Of a stretch of DNA of 64,000 bases, positions 1 through 9,417 are shown in pieces. The stretch is from Mycobacterium sp. MBM (GTDB lineage: Bacteria > Actinomycetota > Actinomycetes > Mycobacteriales > Mycobacteriaceae). The notes under the pieces were generated by a model. It saw nothing but the letters and a program-made list of their open reading frames with translations, made no database searches and was not told the DNA's origin. The stretch spans positions 372,001 to 436,000 of the forward strand of contig JAKJHY010000001.1 in the NCBI GenBank assembly GCA_021648845.1, read 5' to 3'. Position 1 is the first letter of the stretch, and each line of letters starts with the position of its first letter. Made by a program: the position numbers and the translations under genes.

Positions 1-320
1 CGGAGACCCTGGCCGCCGAACTGGCCGGCACCGGTATCAACGTCACCGCGTTGTGCCCCACCTTCGTCAAGACCAACATCCTGGATGCGGGCCGGATCAC
101 CAGCACGTCCAGCCAGCTGGCCGACACCCTGATGCGCTGGACGGGTTTCAGCCCGCAGAAGGTCGCCCGGATGTGCCTGGACACCAACGACCGCGGCGGC
201 CTGTATTGCATGCCGCAACCCGACGCCCGGATCGGCTGGGGCATCAAACGATTCACACCGACGGTGTACACCCGCGCCGTCGGTCTCACCACCCGCATCA
301 CCGCTTCACAGGAGGTCTGA
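1..320 (+). CDS. Short-chain dehydrogenase/reductase, C-terminal part (cut by window edge)
   Basis: The reading frame enters from the left edge and ends at the TGA at 318-320. About 105 residues remain. The stretch GINVTALCPTFVKTNI matches the segment after the active-site YxxxK in classical SDR enzymes, where the C-P-x-x-V-x-T motif contacts the nicotinamide end of NAD(P). The catalytic residues lie outside the window, so the substrate cannot be inferred. It is followed after 2 bp by the ferritin-like gene, whose Shine-Dalgarno GGAGG lies inside this gene's last codons. The two are therefore probably one operon with the monooxygenase downstream. Confidence 0.8.
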   Translation, partial: ETLAAELAGTGINVTALCPTFVKTNILDAGRITSTSSQLADTLMRWTGFSPQKVARMCLDTNDRGGLYCMPQPDARIGWGIKRFTPTVYTRAVGLTTRITASQEV

Positions 321-322
321 CA

Positions 323-1243
323 ATGGCTATCGACATGGACGTCATGCTCGACAAGATCAAGGACCGGCAGTGGGCACTGGCCGATATCGACTGGGACGCC
401 CCGGGCGCCGAGACCATCAGCGACGAATTCCGACCCAAACTCAAGGCTTTCATGGCCGACCTGTGCTGGATCGAGAATGTCGGCGCGCGTGGCTTCGCCG
501 CACTGGCCAAGAAGGCACCCACACCGGTGCTCGCCGAGATCTACCGCTACTTTCACGCCGAGGAGCAGCGGCACGCCAATGCCGAACTGGCACTGATGAA
601 GCGGTGGGGCATGCTCGAAGACGGTGAGATGCCCGAGCCCAACGTCAACATCCGGCTCGCGATCGACTGGCTGGACACCTACGCCGACGACATGTCGCTG
701 TCCGTCCTGGGCACCGTCATCCCGATGCTGGAAGTGGCGCTGGACGGCGCGCTGCTGAAGTTCCTGCTCGACGAGGTCGACGACCCGGTGTGCCACCAGG
801 TGTTCGAGAAGATCAACAATGACGAATCCCGGCACATCGCCGTCGATTTCGAAGTCCTCAACATGATCGGGCATGCCAAGGCACGCAAGCTGGCCATCGA
901 CTTCGTGGGCAGCGTCGCCTCCCCCGGACTGATCATCGGGATGATCATCTACGTGCCGCTGCTGAACCGGATGCGCAACAACATCGTCGACATGGGTCTG
1001 GAACCCGAACGCCTGTACAAGGCGATGATGCGGTTCAAGGATCTCGGCGGCCGCGCCGAACACACCTGGAAGGTACCGACATACCAGATTCTCAAATTGC
1101 ACTCCCGCATGGTGGTCAACGACCGCAACCCGTACCACTGGATCGCCAATCCGATGGTGGCTGTCTCCGACCGCCTGCCCAAAGCCGTGCTACGACCCAT
1201 CCCGTCCTGGTTCAAGGAACTGACCTACAAGCCGGCGGCCTGA
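323..1243 (+). CDS. Ferritin-like diiron protein
   Basis: 306 residues. Two E-x-x-R-H signatures (EEQRHANAE near residue 75 and NDESRHIAVDF near residue 170) are the pattern of a four-helix-bundle carboxylate-bridged diiron site, as in ferritin-like oxygenases and hydroxylases. The ATG at 323 is chosen because GGAGG sits 7 nt upstream and the diiron fold starts soon after. An open frame continues upstream only because it shadows the dehydrogenase. The gene lies between an SDR and a flavin monooxygenase, so an oxidative role on a lipid or xenobiotic substrate is likely. That role is inferred from neighbours; the substrate is unknown. Confidence 0.8.
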   Translation: MAIDMDVMLDKIKDRQWALADIDWDAPGAETISDEFRPKLKAFMADLCWIENVGARGFAALAKKAPTPVLAEIYRYFHAEEQRHANAELALMKRWGMLEDGEMPEPNVNIRLAIDWLDTYADDMSLSVLGTVIPMLEVALDGALLKFLLDEVDDPVCHQVFEKINNDESRHIAVDFEVLNMIGHAKARKLAIDFVGSVASPGLIIGMIIYVPLLNRMRNNIVDMGLEPERLYKAMMRFKDLGGRAEHTWKVPTYQILKLHSRMVVNDRNPYHWIANPMVAVSDRLPKAVLRPIPSWFKELTYKPAA

Positions 1244-1244
1244 T

Positions 1245-2735
1245 ATGACCAGCCACACCCACGACACCATCATCGTCGGCGCCGGGTTCAGCGGCATCGG
1301 CACCGCGATCAAGCTCGCCGAATCCGGCGTCGAGGACTTCGTCATCGTCGAACGCGCCGACCGCGTGGGCGGGACCTGGCGGGACAACACCTATCCGGGC
1401 GCGGCCTGCGATATCCCCTCACTGCTCTACTCCTATTCGTTCGCGAAGAACCCGGACTGGTCGCGGGCCTACTCGCCGGCCGGCGAGATCTGCGCACATA
1501 TCGAGGCGATGGTCGACGATTTCGACCTACGCCGCCGGATCCGGTTCGGCGTCGAGGTCGACGGACTGTCCTTCGACGAGGCCGCCGGTGTCTGGACCGT
1601 CACGACCACCGGAACCCAGCTGCGGGCCCGCACCGTCGTGCTGGCCTCCGGGCCGCTGACCGATCACAAGTTCCCCGACATCCGCGGGCTGGACACCTAC
1701 ACCGGACACAAGATCCACAGCGCGCGTTGGGATCACGACTACGACTTCACCGACAAGCGGGTAGCCGTCATCGGCACCGGCGCCAGCGCCGTGCAGATCG
1801 TGCCGGAACTGGTCAAGCAGGCCGGGTTTGTGAAGGTGTTCCAGCGCACCCCGGGCTGGGTGGTACCGCGGATGGATGTCGCCACCCCGGCGGCGGCCAA
1901 GGCCCTGTTCGCCCACGTGCCGGCCGCCCAGGAACTGGCCCGCCAGGCGCTGTTCTGGGGCCACGAGGTCACCGCGACCGCGCTGGTCTGGGACACCCCG
2001 CTGACTGGCCTGGTCTCACGACTGGGCAAGGCTCATCTGCGCCGCCAGGTCGCCGATCCGTGGCTGCGCCGCCAGCTGACCCCGGATTTCACCCCGGGCT
2101 GCAAGCGCATGCTGATCTCCAACGACTACTACCCGGCGCTGCAGAAGGACAACTGCAAGCTCATCGACTGGCCCATCGCGACCATCAGCCCGGTCGGCAT
2201 CCGCACCAGCGACGGGATCGAACACCATCTCGACGCCATCGTGTTCGCCACCGGATACGACGTCCACCTGTCCGGCCCGCCGTTCCCGGTCACCGGCCTC
2301 GGTGGACGCGTACTCGCCGACGAATGGGCCGGCGGCGCCCAGGCATACAAGAGCATCCAAGCCCACGGATACCCCAACCTTTTCATGATGACCGGGCCCA
2401 ACTCCGGCCCGGGGCACAACTCGCTGCTGGTGTACTCCGAAGGCCAGATCGACTACGCGGTACGCGCCATCGGCACGGTTCTGCGGCAAAACCTGCGCTA
2501 CCTCGATGTTCGCGCCGATGTCCAGCAGCGCCACAATGCCGCGTTGCAGCGCCGTCTGCGCAGGACCACCTGGATGAGCGGGTGCAACAGCTGGTACCTG
2601 ACCGCCGACGGATTCAATGCGTCCATGTACCCCGGTTTCGCCACCCAGTATCTTCGACAGATGCGGGAATTCCGATTCGGTGACTACACGGCGGTGGCGC
2701 ACGACGCACGTGTGACGGCTCTGTCGTCGGCCTGA
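1245..2735 (+). CDS. Flavin-containing (Baeyer-Villiger type) monooxygenase
   Basis: 496 residues. The N-terminus has an FAD-binding Rossmann motif (VGAGFSGIGTA). A second dinucleotide motif, VIGTGASAVQI, is expected for NADPH. Between them, YTGHKIHSARWDH near residue 155 fits the BVMO fingerprint (F/Y)xGxxxHxxxW. This family inserts oxygen into ketones using NADPH and O2, and includes EthA of M. tuberculosis. The ATG follows the ferritin-like gene's stop by 1 bp, so translation is probably coupled. The substrate is unknown. Confidence 0.88.
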   Translation: MTSHTHDTIIVGAGFSGIGTAIKLAESGVEDFVIVERADRVGGTWRDNTYPGAACDIPSLLYSYSFAKNPDWSRAYSPAGEICAHIEAMVDDFDLRRRIRFGVEVDGLSFDEAAGVWTVTTTGTQLRARTVVLASGPLTDHKFPDIRGLDTYTGHKIHSARWDHDYDFTDKRVAVIGTGASAVQIVPELVKQAGFVKVFQRTPGWVVPRMDVATPAAAKALFAHVPAAQELARQALFWGHEVTATALVWDTPLTGLVSRLGKAHLRRQVADPWLRRQLTPDFTPGCKRMLISNDYYPALQKDNCKLIDWPIATISPVGIRTSDGIEHHLDAIVFATGYDVHLSGPPFPVTGLGGRVLADEWAGGAQAYKSIQAHGYPNLFMMTGPNSGPGHNSLLVYSEGQIDYAVRAIGTVLRQNLRYLDVRADVQQRHNAALQRRLRRTTWMSGCNSWYLTADGFNASMYPGFATQYLRQMREFRFGDYTAVAHDARVTALSSA

Positions 2736-2748
2736 TGGTGCAGGTCTG

Positions 2749-3657
2749 ATGGGAACGCCCAAGCCGCCCCGGCACTCTGCCGGCGCGATCTCGACGATCT
2801 TGGCCGGACTGCGCCGGGCTCCCCGCCAGATCCGGCGCAGCTCGCGCGACGTCGTCGAGAACGCGGTCACCCAGCTCTTCGACGCGGCGGTGCAGCCGCA
2901 CGGGGTTGCCGCCTCGGGTGAGTACCGAATCGAGGAGTTGGCGCAGCTGGCCGGCACCACCACCCGCAACATCCGCGTCTACCGTGACCGCGGGCTGCTA
3001 CACCCGCCGCTGCGGGTCGGGCGCATCGCGCTGTTCAACGACACCCACCTGACCCGGTTACGGCTGATCACCTCTCTGTTGGATCGTGGCTACAACATCG
3101 CCCACGTGCACGAGATGCTCTCGGCCTGGGAGCAGGGCAAGGGCGTGGGTGAGCTGCTCGGGCTGGAATCCGCGATCGCCGGGAGCTGGGCGACCGAGAA
3201 ACCCGAGCGGATGAGCGTGGCCGACGCCCGGCGGCTGGTCGACGATGACCCGGGATTCGAGCGTATGGTCAGCCTGGGCGTCATCAAGCTCGAAGATGGT
3301 GAGGCGATCATCGTGCGCCCCAAGCTGATCGAGGCATTCAACGAGATCCGGCAGTACGGGGTGTCCACCGCGAAGTTGATCGGCCTGCACGAGCAGATCG
3401 CCCCGCTGGTCGACCAGATCAGCGGCCTGCTGGTGCAGGCGGGGATCGAAGAGGTGCTGCACCGTATCAATCCGGGTGCCGCGTTGCCGGCCGACACCGA
3501 GATCGCCGAGCTGCTGACCATGTTGGTGCGCTTCCGCACCCAAGCCGTGTCGGCGGTGTCGGCGACGCTGGCATATTCGATCGAGTCGACGATCGAATCG
3601 GCGGTCGGTCAAATCCTCGGCGAACTCATCGACAAGGAAGCCGAGCAGGGCAGCTAG
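2749..3657 (+). CDS. MerR family transcriptional regulator
   Basis: 302 residues. A MerR winged helix-turn-helix is readable at about residues 60-130 (YRIEELAQLAGTTTRNIRVYRDRGLL, then the RL-x-LI-x-LLDRGY helix). About 60 residues precede it, which is longer than the usual MerR N-terminus. The C-terminal 170 residues resemble other mycobacterial long MerR proteins and show no metal-binding cysteines. It lies 13 bp downstream of the monooxygenase on the same strand, so it probably regulates that cluster. The effector is unknown. The stop nearly touches the convergent lipoprotein gene. Confidence 0.85.
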   Translation: MGTPKPPRHSAGAISTILAGLRRAPRQIRRSSRDVVENAVTQLFDAAVQPHGVAASGEYRIEELAQLAGTTTRNIRVYRDRGLLHPPLRVGRIALFNDTHLTRLRLITSLLDRGYNIAHVHEMLSAWEQGKGVGELLGLESAIAGSWATEKPERMSVADARRLVDDDPGFERMVSLGVIKLEDGEAIIVRPKLIEAFNEIRQYGVSTAKLIGLHEQIAPLVDQISGLLVQAGIEEVLHRINPGAALPADTEIAELLTMLVRFRTQAVSAVSATLAYSIESTIESAVGQILGELIDKEAEQGS

Positions 3658-3661
3658 GCCC

Positions 3662-4471
3662 TCATCGAGTTACCAGCAACTCGTGGTCACCGGTCGCCCA
3701 GGCCTGCTCGAAGGTCGCCATACTCACCTGCTCACCGCGGGTGTCCTCACCCCCGCTGTCGCCGAGATAGACGATATCGTTCGGAACATCAACGGCCGCA
3801 ACGGTGATGAGGTGGCCACAGTTGGTGCGATCGCCGTCGGTGTCCCAGATGATCCGCGAGTTGACGCACACGATGACCTGTCGGTCGTCGTTCAGGTAAT
3901 CCAGCAGTGCGTCCATTCCGGTGTCGAGGCCGCCGTCAGCCGCGACATCGTCGTTGGTGTAGTCCGCGTCGATATCGAACTTGTCGAGCAGCAACAGCAG
4001 GTCGGTGGTGCAGGTGCCGTGGCCGACACCTCCGTCGGACGGGTCGATGCTCTCGTCGTAGACGGGTTCGCCGGGACTGCATTCGCTGGGGGTGTCAGCC
4101 GCGAGATCGATGATCTCGCGCTCGGTGGGTGGATCGCCGGTCACCTCCCCGATGACCGTACGCGTGGCCATCAGGCCGCAGTCACCCTCGGACTGCTGCG
4201 CCCAATAGCGGGTCGCAGCATCCGGGTCCCCGTACACACCGTCGGGCGGTTCGGGTTTTGCCGCCGGGGCAGGCGCCTGCTGTTGCTCCTTGATCCGCAC
4301 CGGAACCTCGGTGGGCCGATCCGCCCGCGGCCGGCAGCCCGAATTCGGTTGCGCGGACACCGAACTGCCGGAAGACACGACCGGCCGATCCGGCGGGCTC
4401 GAACAGCCGGCGGTCAGCAGCGCCAGCGCAATCAGCCAGCGGGCTGTGTAGCGCACGGAATTGTTGGGCAC
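3662..4471 (-). CDS. Lipoprotein with C39-like (papain-fold) peptidase domain
   Basis: 269 residues from a GTG. The N-terminus is a lipoprotein signal: a charged start, hydrophobic LIALALL, then the lipobox LTAGC. A linker rich in proline, alanine and glutamine follows. The C-terminal 180 residues contain QSEGDCGLMA, NCGHLITVAAVD and YLGDSGG. This is the spacing of Gln-oxyanion/Cys, His and Asp of C39-type cysteine peptidases. A surface-anchored papain-like protein is therefore the best reading. The catalytic assignment is inferred from motifs only, and an inactive or binding role is possible. Confidence 0.65.
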   Translation of the reverse strand: MPNNSVRYTARWLIALALLTAGCSSPPDRPVVSSGSSVSAQPNSGCRPRADRPTEVPVRIKEQQQAPAPAAKPEPPDGVYGDPDAATRYWAQQSEGDCGLMATRTVIGEVTGDPPTEREIIDLAADTPSECSPGEPVYDESIDPSDGGVGHGTCTTDLLLLLDKFDIDADYTNDDVAADGGLDTGMDALLDYLNDDRQVIVCVNSRIIWDTDGDRTNCGHLITVAAVDVPNDIVYLGDSGGEDTRGEQVSMATFEQAWATGDHELLVTR

Positions 4472-4515
4472 CGCGGCAAATTAGCAGATCGGGGTCGTGC
4501 CTATGGGACGATTTC

Positions 4516-6105
4516 TCACTCCCATTCGATGGTGCCCGGCGGCTTGCTCGTCACGTCGAGCACCACCCGGTTGACCTCGGGCACCTCGTTGGTGATCCGG
4601 GTCGAGATCCGTTCCAGGACCTCATAGGGCACCCGCGTCCAGTCCGCGGTCATGGCGTCCTCGCTGGACACCGGCCGCAGCACGATCGGGTGACCATAGG
4701 TACGCCCGTCGCCCTGCACACCCACCGAGCGCACATCGGCCAGCAACACCACCGGGCACTGCCAGATCTGCTGATCCAGCCCGGCCGATGTCAGCTCCTC
4801 CCGAGCGATCGAATCGGCGCGCCGCAGCGTGTCCAGCCGCGACGCGGTGACCTCGCCGACGATGCGGATGCCCAGCCCCGGACCCGGGAACGGTTGGCGG
4901 CCAACGATTTCCTCGGGCAGACCGAGCTCGCGACCGACCGCGCGTACCTCGTCCTTGAACAGCAGCCGCAGCGGTTCGACAAGCGTGAACTTCAGGTCAT
5001 CGGGCAGCCCGCCGACGTTGTGGTGGCTCTTGATGTTCGCGGTACCCGCTCCGCCGCCGGACTCCACGACATCCGGATACAGGGTGCCCTGCACCAGGTA
5101 GTCGACCGTGCCCTCACCCTCCACGAGATCACGCACGGCTCCCTCGAACGCGCGGATGAACTCCCGCCCGATGATCTTGCGTTTGCCCTCCGGGTTGGTG
5201 ACGCCGGACAGTGCCTCCAGGAACCGATCGGCGACATCGACGGTGACCAGTTTGGCGCCGGTGGCGGCGACGAAGTCACGCTGCACCTGGGCTCGTTCAC
5301 CGGCCCGCAGCAGACCGTGATCGACGAACACACAGGTCAACCGGTCGCCGATGGCGCGCTGCACCAGTGCCGCGGCGACCGCGGAGTCCACCCCGCCGGA
5401 CAGCCCGCAGATGGCATGACCGTCACCGATCTGCTCGCGGACCTGCGCGATCAACTGCTCGGCGATATTTGCTGGCGTCCAGGCCGGGCCGATCCCGGCG
5501 AATTCGTGCAGGAAACGGCTGAGCACCTGCTGCCCGTGTGGGGAATGCAGGACCTCGGGGTGGTACTGCACCCCGGCGAGGCGGCGGGCCCGGTCCTCGA
5601 AGGCGGCCACCGGCGCGCCGGCACTGACCGCGACGACCTCGAAACCGTCGGGCGCCTCGGTGACCGCGTCGCCGTGGCTCATCCACACCGGCTGGTGCGC
5701 CGGGAGGTCCGAGTGCAGTTGCCCACCAGTAACATTGAGCTCGGTACGGCCGTACTCACTGGTCCCGGTGTGTGCGACGGTGCCGCCGAGCGCCTGCGCC
5801 ATGGCCTGAAAGCCGTAGCAGATCCCGAACACCGGCAGGTCCAGGTCGAACAGCGCCGGATCCAGCCGCGGCGCCCCGTCGGCGTACACGCTGGCCGGGC
5901 CGCCGGAGAGCACGATCGCCTGCGGATCGCGGGCCTTGATCTCCTCGACCGTCGCGGTATGCGGGATGACCTCGGAGAATACCCGCGCCTCACGGACGCG
6001 TCGCGCGATCAGCTGGGCGTACTGCGCCCCGAAGTCGATGACGAGGACGGGGCGGGTCTGCGATGACGCGCTTGCGCGAAGAGCGTCTGAAGAAGCGGCT
6101 TCCAC
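4516..6105 (-). CDS. guaA: GMP synthase (glutamine-hydrolysing)
   Basis: 529 residues from a GTG. It converts XMP, ATP and glutamine to GMP. The glutamine amidotransferase domain comes first: [13 protein letters not shown] start, nucleophile loop VFGICYG, and [10 protein letters not shown] carrying His and Glu. The ATP-pyrophosphatase domain follows with the P-loop [12 protein letters not shown]. The dimerisation domain ends in [12 protein letters not shown], the typical GuaA C-terminus. Length matches the family. With guaB2 and guaB3 about 7 kb away, it completes the IMP to GMP branch. Confidence 0.98.
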   Translation of the reverse strand: MEAASSDALRASASSQTRPVLVIDFGAQYAQLIARRVREARVFSEVIPHTATVEEIKARDPQAIVLSGGPASVYADGAPRLDPALFDLDLPVFGICYGFQAMAQALGGTVAHTGTSEYGRTELNVTGGQLHSDLPAHQPVWMSHGDAVTEAPDGFEVVAVSAGAPVAAFEDRARRLAGVQYHPEVLHSPHGQQVLSRFLHEFAGIGPAWTPANIAEQLIAQVREQIGDGHAICGLSGGVDSAVAAALVQRAIGDRLTCVFVDHGLLRAGERAQVQRDFVAATGAKLVTVDVADRFLEALSGVTNPEGKRKIIGREFIRAFEGAVRDLVEGEGTVDYLVQGTLYPDVVESGGGAGTANIKSHHNVGGLPDDLKFTLVEPLRLLFKDEVRAVGRELGLPEEIVGRQPFPGPGLGIRIVGEVTASRLDTLRRADSIAREELTSAGLDQQIWQCPVVLLADVRSVGVQGDGRTYGHPIVLRPVSSEDAMTADWTRVPYEVLERISTRITNEVPEVNRVVLDVTSKPPGTIEWE

Positions 6106-6121
6106 CCGGACAGTCTAGTGC

Positions 6122-6751
6122 TCAGGTGCCGAACAGCCGGTCCCCGGCGTCACCGAGGCCCGGGACGATATAGCCGTGCTCATCGAGCTCGCGGTCGATG
6201 GCCGCGGTGTACACCGGGATGTCGGGGTGCGCCTCGTGCAGGGCGCGCAGACCTTCCGGGCAGCTGAGCAGGCAGACGAACTTGACGGACCGCGGCTGGT
6301 GCTCCTTGAGTCGGTCGATGGCGGCGATCGCAGTGTGTCCGGTGGCCAGCATCGGGTCGACGACCACCACATCGCGTTCGTGCAGGTCGTTGGGGACCTT
6401 GAAGTAGTACTCGACGGCGATATGGGTTTTCGGGTCGCGGTAGAGCCCGATATGGCCGACCCGCGCGCTGGGCACCAGGCTGAGCATGCCGTCGAGGATG
6501 CCGCCGCCGGCCCGCAGGATGGAGACGAACACCAGCTTCTTGCCATCGATCACCTTGGCGGTCATGGTCTCCAGCGGCGTCTCGATCTGTTCTTCGTGCA
6601 GCGGGATATCACGCAGCACCTCATAGGCCATCAGGGCCGAGACTTCACCGACCAGGCGCCGGAAACTGTTGGTGGAAACGTCTTTACGGCGCAACGTGTT
6701 CAGCTTGTGGGTGACCAGCGGGTGCTCGATCAGATGTACTTCGGGCTGCAT
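6122..6751 (-). CDS. upp: Uracil phosphoribosyltransferase
   Basis: 209 residues. It forms UMP from uracil and PRPP. ILRAGGG near the middle and [11 protein letters not shown] (the PRPP-binding loop) are diagnostic, and the end [13 protein letters not shown] is the uracil-binding tail. The ATG at 6751 is preferred over a TTG 18 bp upstream because GAAAGGA is 8 nt before it. It is the last gene of a three-gene operon with the URC4 and URC1 homologues. In the URC pathway of yeasts and some bacteria, this activity (Urc6) supplies the ribosylated intermediate. A role in uracil degradation as well as salvage is therefore likely. Confidence 0.95.
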   Translation of the reverse strand: MQPEVHLIEHPLVTHKLNTLRRKDVSTNSFRRLVGEVSALMAYEVLRDIPLHEEQIETPLETMTAKVIDGKKLVFVSILRAGGGILDGMLSLVPSARVGHIGLYRDPKTHIAVEYYFKVPNDLHERDVVVVDPMLATGHTAIAAIDRLKEHQPRSVKFVCLLSCPEGLRALHEAHPDIPVYTAAIDRELDEHGYIVPGLGDAGDRLFGT

Positions 6752-6772
6752 CGGGGTGGTCCTTTCCAACGG

Positions 6773-7975
6773 TCAGAAGACGGTGCCGTCGCTGATGACG
6801 GTCAGCGGCGGCAGCCCGCCACGTAACCGCTGGGCGCACGCGCGGCCGGCCGCCCAGCTGCCGCCCTCCAGCACGCAGGCCAGCGGGAGTGCCTCGGCGC
6901 CCACACCGAGACGCTCGCGGACCAGCACGGCGAGGTCGTCGAGCAGAGCCACCGTCAGCGCACGCCACTCCACCACGAGCTCGTCGGCGGGTGTCCACGC
7001 CCGCTCGGTCCAGCCGTCATCGCGCAACCGCAGCACCCCGGTGTCCAGGAACAATCCGCCGTTGCGGTATTCGGGAAGCCCGGTCAACGCATCCAGCCCG
7101 CTGACCTGCACACCGGCCCAGCCGAACGGCTCCAGCAAGGAGTACGTCAACCACTGCGACAGCTTGTGAAACGGCATCCACCCCGCTGTCCCACCCTCCC
7201 CCGGAACGGCGTCGTGTCGCCAGCAGTCGCCCAGCGGCTCACCGTCAACCCGGTTGTCGGCCAGCCATATCCGCGACAGCGAGGACAGCAGGGCGCTGAG
7301 GATGTCGTGCGCGGCCACCGTCGGTGCCGCGGGATCGGTGACCAGCAGATCGAAGAGTCCGCCGGGCCGCCCGGGGCTGCCGAACACGGCGGGTTGCTCG
7401 GCGAGCGCGGCGCCGAGCCGACGCAACAGGTCGACGCGACCGTCGAAACCGACCAGCGGATTGTCCGGGCCGAGTTGAAATGCCGCGGCCAACGCGTCGG
7501 CGTCCAGTCCGGTCAGGCCGGCGGCATCGGCCTGCAGGGGGCGGGCGGGATCCGAGGAGAAGACGCCGGCGGTGAAAGCGTGCCAACTGGCCACGCCGAG
7601 GCCCTCGGAACGGCTGAGCTCCAGGCCGGTGACGGGCTCCCGGTAGCGCCAGTCCGGGCCGGCACCCGCGTCGAGCAGCACGCTGACGACGGTCAGGTCG
7701 ATCATCGCGCGGGCGCGCCCGGCGGCATCGGTTCCGTCGAGCGCCAGGGTGCGGTGCACCCCGCCGGCCTCGAAATGGCGCCACCGGCTGTGGAACGGGA
7801 TCACCAGGTCTGGAAACCGGGCGACGGTGAGGTCGGCGACGGCGGCGGCCGCGGCATCCATGGCGTCTTCGTGCACGGTGAACCACGCCGAGGAGCCATC
7901 ACGCGCCCTGGTCAACAGGTGCTGCGAGCGGGCCCGGATCTCGGCGGTGCTGCGCAGGGTGGCTGCGGCGCTCAC
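6773..7975 (-). CDS. URC4-like protein (DUF1688), uracil catabolism
   Basis: 400 residues from a GTG whose GTGA overlaps the stop of the URC1 homologue, so translation is coupled. Recognisable features are the N-terminal LRSTAEIRARSQHLL, VIPFHSRWRHFEAGG, and KLSQWLTYSLLEPFGWAG near residue 300, followed by LPEYRNGGLFLD. These match the DUF1688/URC4 family, which in yeast is needed to use uracil as nitrogen source. The reaction is unsettled in the literature I know. The open frame extends 285 bp further upstream, but that part only shadows the preceding gene. Confidence 0.85.
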   Translation of the reverse strand: MSAAATLRSTAEIRARSQHLLTRARDGSSAWFTVHEDAMDAAAAAVADLTVARFPDLVIPFHSRWRHFEAGGVHRTLALDGTDAAGRARAMIDLTVVSVLLDAGAGPDWRYREPVTGLELSRSEGLGVASWHAFTAGVFSSDPARPLQADAAGLTGLDADALAAAFQLGPDNPLVGFDGRVDLLRRLGAALAEQPAVFGSPGRPGGLFDLLVTDPAAPTVAAHDILSALLSSLSRIWLADNRVDGEPLGDCWRHDAVPGEGGTAGWMPFHKLSQWLTYSLLEPFGWAGVQVSGLDALTGLPEYRNGGLFLDTGVLRLRDDGWTERAWTPADELVVEWRALTVALLDDLAVLVRERLGVGAEALPLACVLEGGSWAAGRACAQRLRGGLPPLTVISDGTVF

Positions 7976-9228
7976 ACCAGGCCCCGGCCCACCGTGTTCT
8001 TCAGGTCCTCGGCGTCCGGAACCGGCCCCGGGGTGAAGTAGCCGGCCGCCATCTTGGCGTCGATCTCGACGCGGGCATCGGCGGGGATGAGCTCGTCCGG
8101 GATGTTCACCCGCTCGCCGACGGTGATACCGGATCCGGTGATGGCGTCGTACTTCATGTTGCTCATCGACACCAGCCGGTGGATCCGGGTGACGCCCAGC
8201 CAGTGCAGCACATCGGGCATCAATTCCTGGAAGCGCATATCCTGCACGCCGGCAACGCATTCGGTGCGCGCAAAATACTGGTCGGCGGTGTCGCCGCCGG
8301 CTTGGCGCTTACGGGCGTTATACACCAGGAACTTGGTGACCTCACCGAGCGCGCGACCCTCCTTGCGCGAATAGGCCACCAGCCCGACTCCGCCGCGCTG
8401 GGTGCCGGCGATGCACTCCTCGATCGCGTGCGTCAGATACGGGCGACAGGTGCAGATATCGGAGCCGAACACATCGGAGCCGTTGCACTCGTCGTGCACG
8501 CGGGCGGTCAACTCCACCGACGGATCGGCCAGATCCGTTGGCTCACCGAAGATGTAGACGGTCTGACCGCCGATCGGCGGCAGGAAGACCTCGAGATCGC
8601 CGCGCGTGACGAGTTCCGGGTACATGCCGCCGGTCTCCTCGAAAAGCGCACGACGCAAATCTGATTCGGTGCAACCGAACCGTTCGGCAACTCCGGGCAG
8701 ATACCACACCGGTTCGACGGCGACCTTGGTCACCACCGCCGCGCCACCGGCCAGCAGCACCCGGCCGTCCGGCCGCAACCGGCCCTGCTGCACCGCCACC
8801 GCGATCTCGGGCAGCATCACATGCGCCTTCGTGACGGCAATGGTCGGGCGGATGTCCTGGCCGGACTCCAGCTCGGCGGCGAAGACATCGGCGACCGCGG
8901 CGCCCCACGGATCCAGGCTGACGATGGCCCCTGGGTTCCGCCACTGCGGGTGCGGGCCGATGACATCGGTTGGCGCGGTGTTGGTCAGATCGGCGCGGTG
9001 CTGCGGCGAGAGTGCACCGGCGGCCACCGCCAGCGCCCGGTAGACGCCGTAGGAGCCGCTGTGGGTGCCGATCACATTGCGGTGCGCCCGGGTGCCGGTG
9101 GTGCCCACCACCGGGCCACGCTCGGCCGGCGTCGGCGCACCCCAGCGGATGGCCGCCGCCGTGGCGCCGCCGGCGTGCGATGTCAGCCGGATATGTCGCG
9201 CGCCCGCGCGATCTGTACCAGGTCCCAC
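7972..9228 (-). CDS. URC1-like GTP cyclohydrolase II homologue
   Basis: 418 residues. A cyclohydrolase II zinc site is present as [21 protein letters not shown] near residue 250 (three cysteines). The protein is twice the length of RibA. Its ~180-residue N-terminal part ([31 protein letters not shown]) is characteristic of URC1 of the uracil catabolic pathway rather than riboflavin enzymes. The GTG at 9228 has GAGAGGAG 5 nt upstream and puts HIRLTSH near the N-terminus as in the family. ATG codons at 9273 and 9285 are weaker alternatives. It is the first gene of the urc operon and is divergent from katA. Confidence 0.88.
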   Translation of the reverse strand: MGPGTDRAGARHIRLTSHAGGATAAAIRWGAPTPAERGPVVGTTGTRAHRNVIGTHSGSYGVYRALAVAAGALSPQHRADLTNTAPTDVIGPHPQWRNPGAIVSLDPWGAAVADVFAAELESGQDIRPTIAVTKAHVMLPEIAVAVQQGRLRPDGRVLLAGGAAVVTKVAVEPVWYLPGVAERFGCTESDLRRALFEETGGMYPELVTRGDLEVFLPPIGGQTVYIFGEPTDLADPSVELTARVHDECNGSDVFGSDICTCRPYLTHAIEECIAGTQRGGVGLVAYSRKEGRALGEVTKFLVYNARKRQAGGDTADQYFARTECVAGVQDMRFQELMPDVLHWLGVTRIHRLVSMSNMKYDAITGSGITVGERVNIPDELIPADARVEIDAKMAAGYFTPGPVPDAEDLKNTVGRGLV

Positions 9229-9317
9229 GCCGGCTCCTCTCGCACGCACGCATCCCAACCGCGGCGACGGCATTGTCACCTGCATCGTATCAGCGCCCCG
9301 ACATGCCAGCTCGGCAT

Positions 9318-9348
9318 ACGAATATCACAGTGTCAGAACAGTATTCGT
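9318..9348. promoter_or_regulatory. Spaced inverted repeat in the urc/katA divergent region
   Basis: ACGAATA at 9318-9324 is repeated inverted as TATTCGT at 9342-9348, 17 bp apart, between the divergent URC1-like gene and katA. The centre is about 85 bp upstream of the katA ATG. This could be an operator for an oxidative-stress regulator, but no family is recognised. The rest of the 189-bp region shows no other clear structure. Confidence 0.35.
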
Positions 9349-9417
9349 CATCAGGTGTCGAATCCGCGAGCGCGGGGTACACCCCCTTGCAGTCCGCACG
9401 CACGCTCGAGAGGAGCA

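Noticed and set aside
4690..6066. 458-codon plus-strand open frame opposite guaA
   Set aside because: It mirrors the codon pattern of guaA, is Arg/Gly/Asp-rich and matches no family; typical high-GC antisense shadow. The same applies to the long frame at 34430-35857 opposite mtlA.
7976..8260. N-terminal extension of the URC4-like protein to 8260
   Set aside because: It overlaps the URC1-like gene in another frame, is Arg/Pro-rich shadow sequence, and the GTGA overlap at 7975 gives a natural start.
8821..9417. Catalase frame open far upstream of 9418
   Set aside because: The upstream part is antisense to the URC1-like gene and lacks catalase-like sequence; a strong ribosome site precedes 9418.
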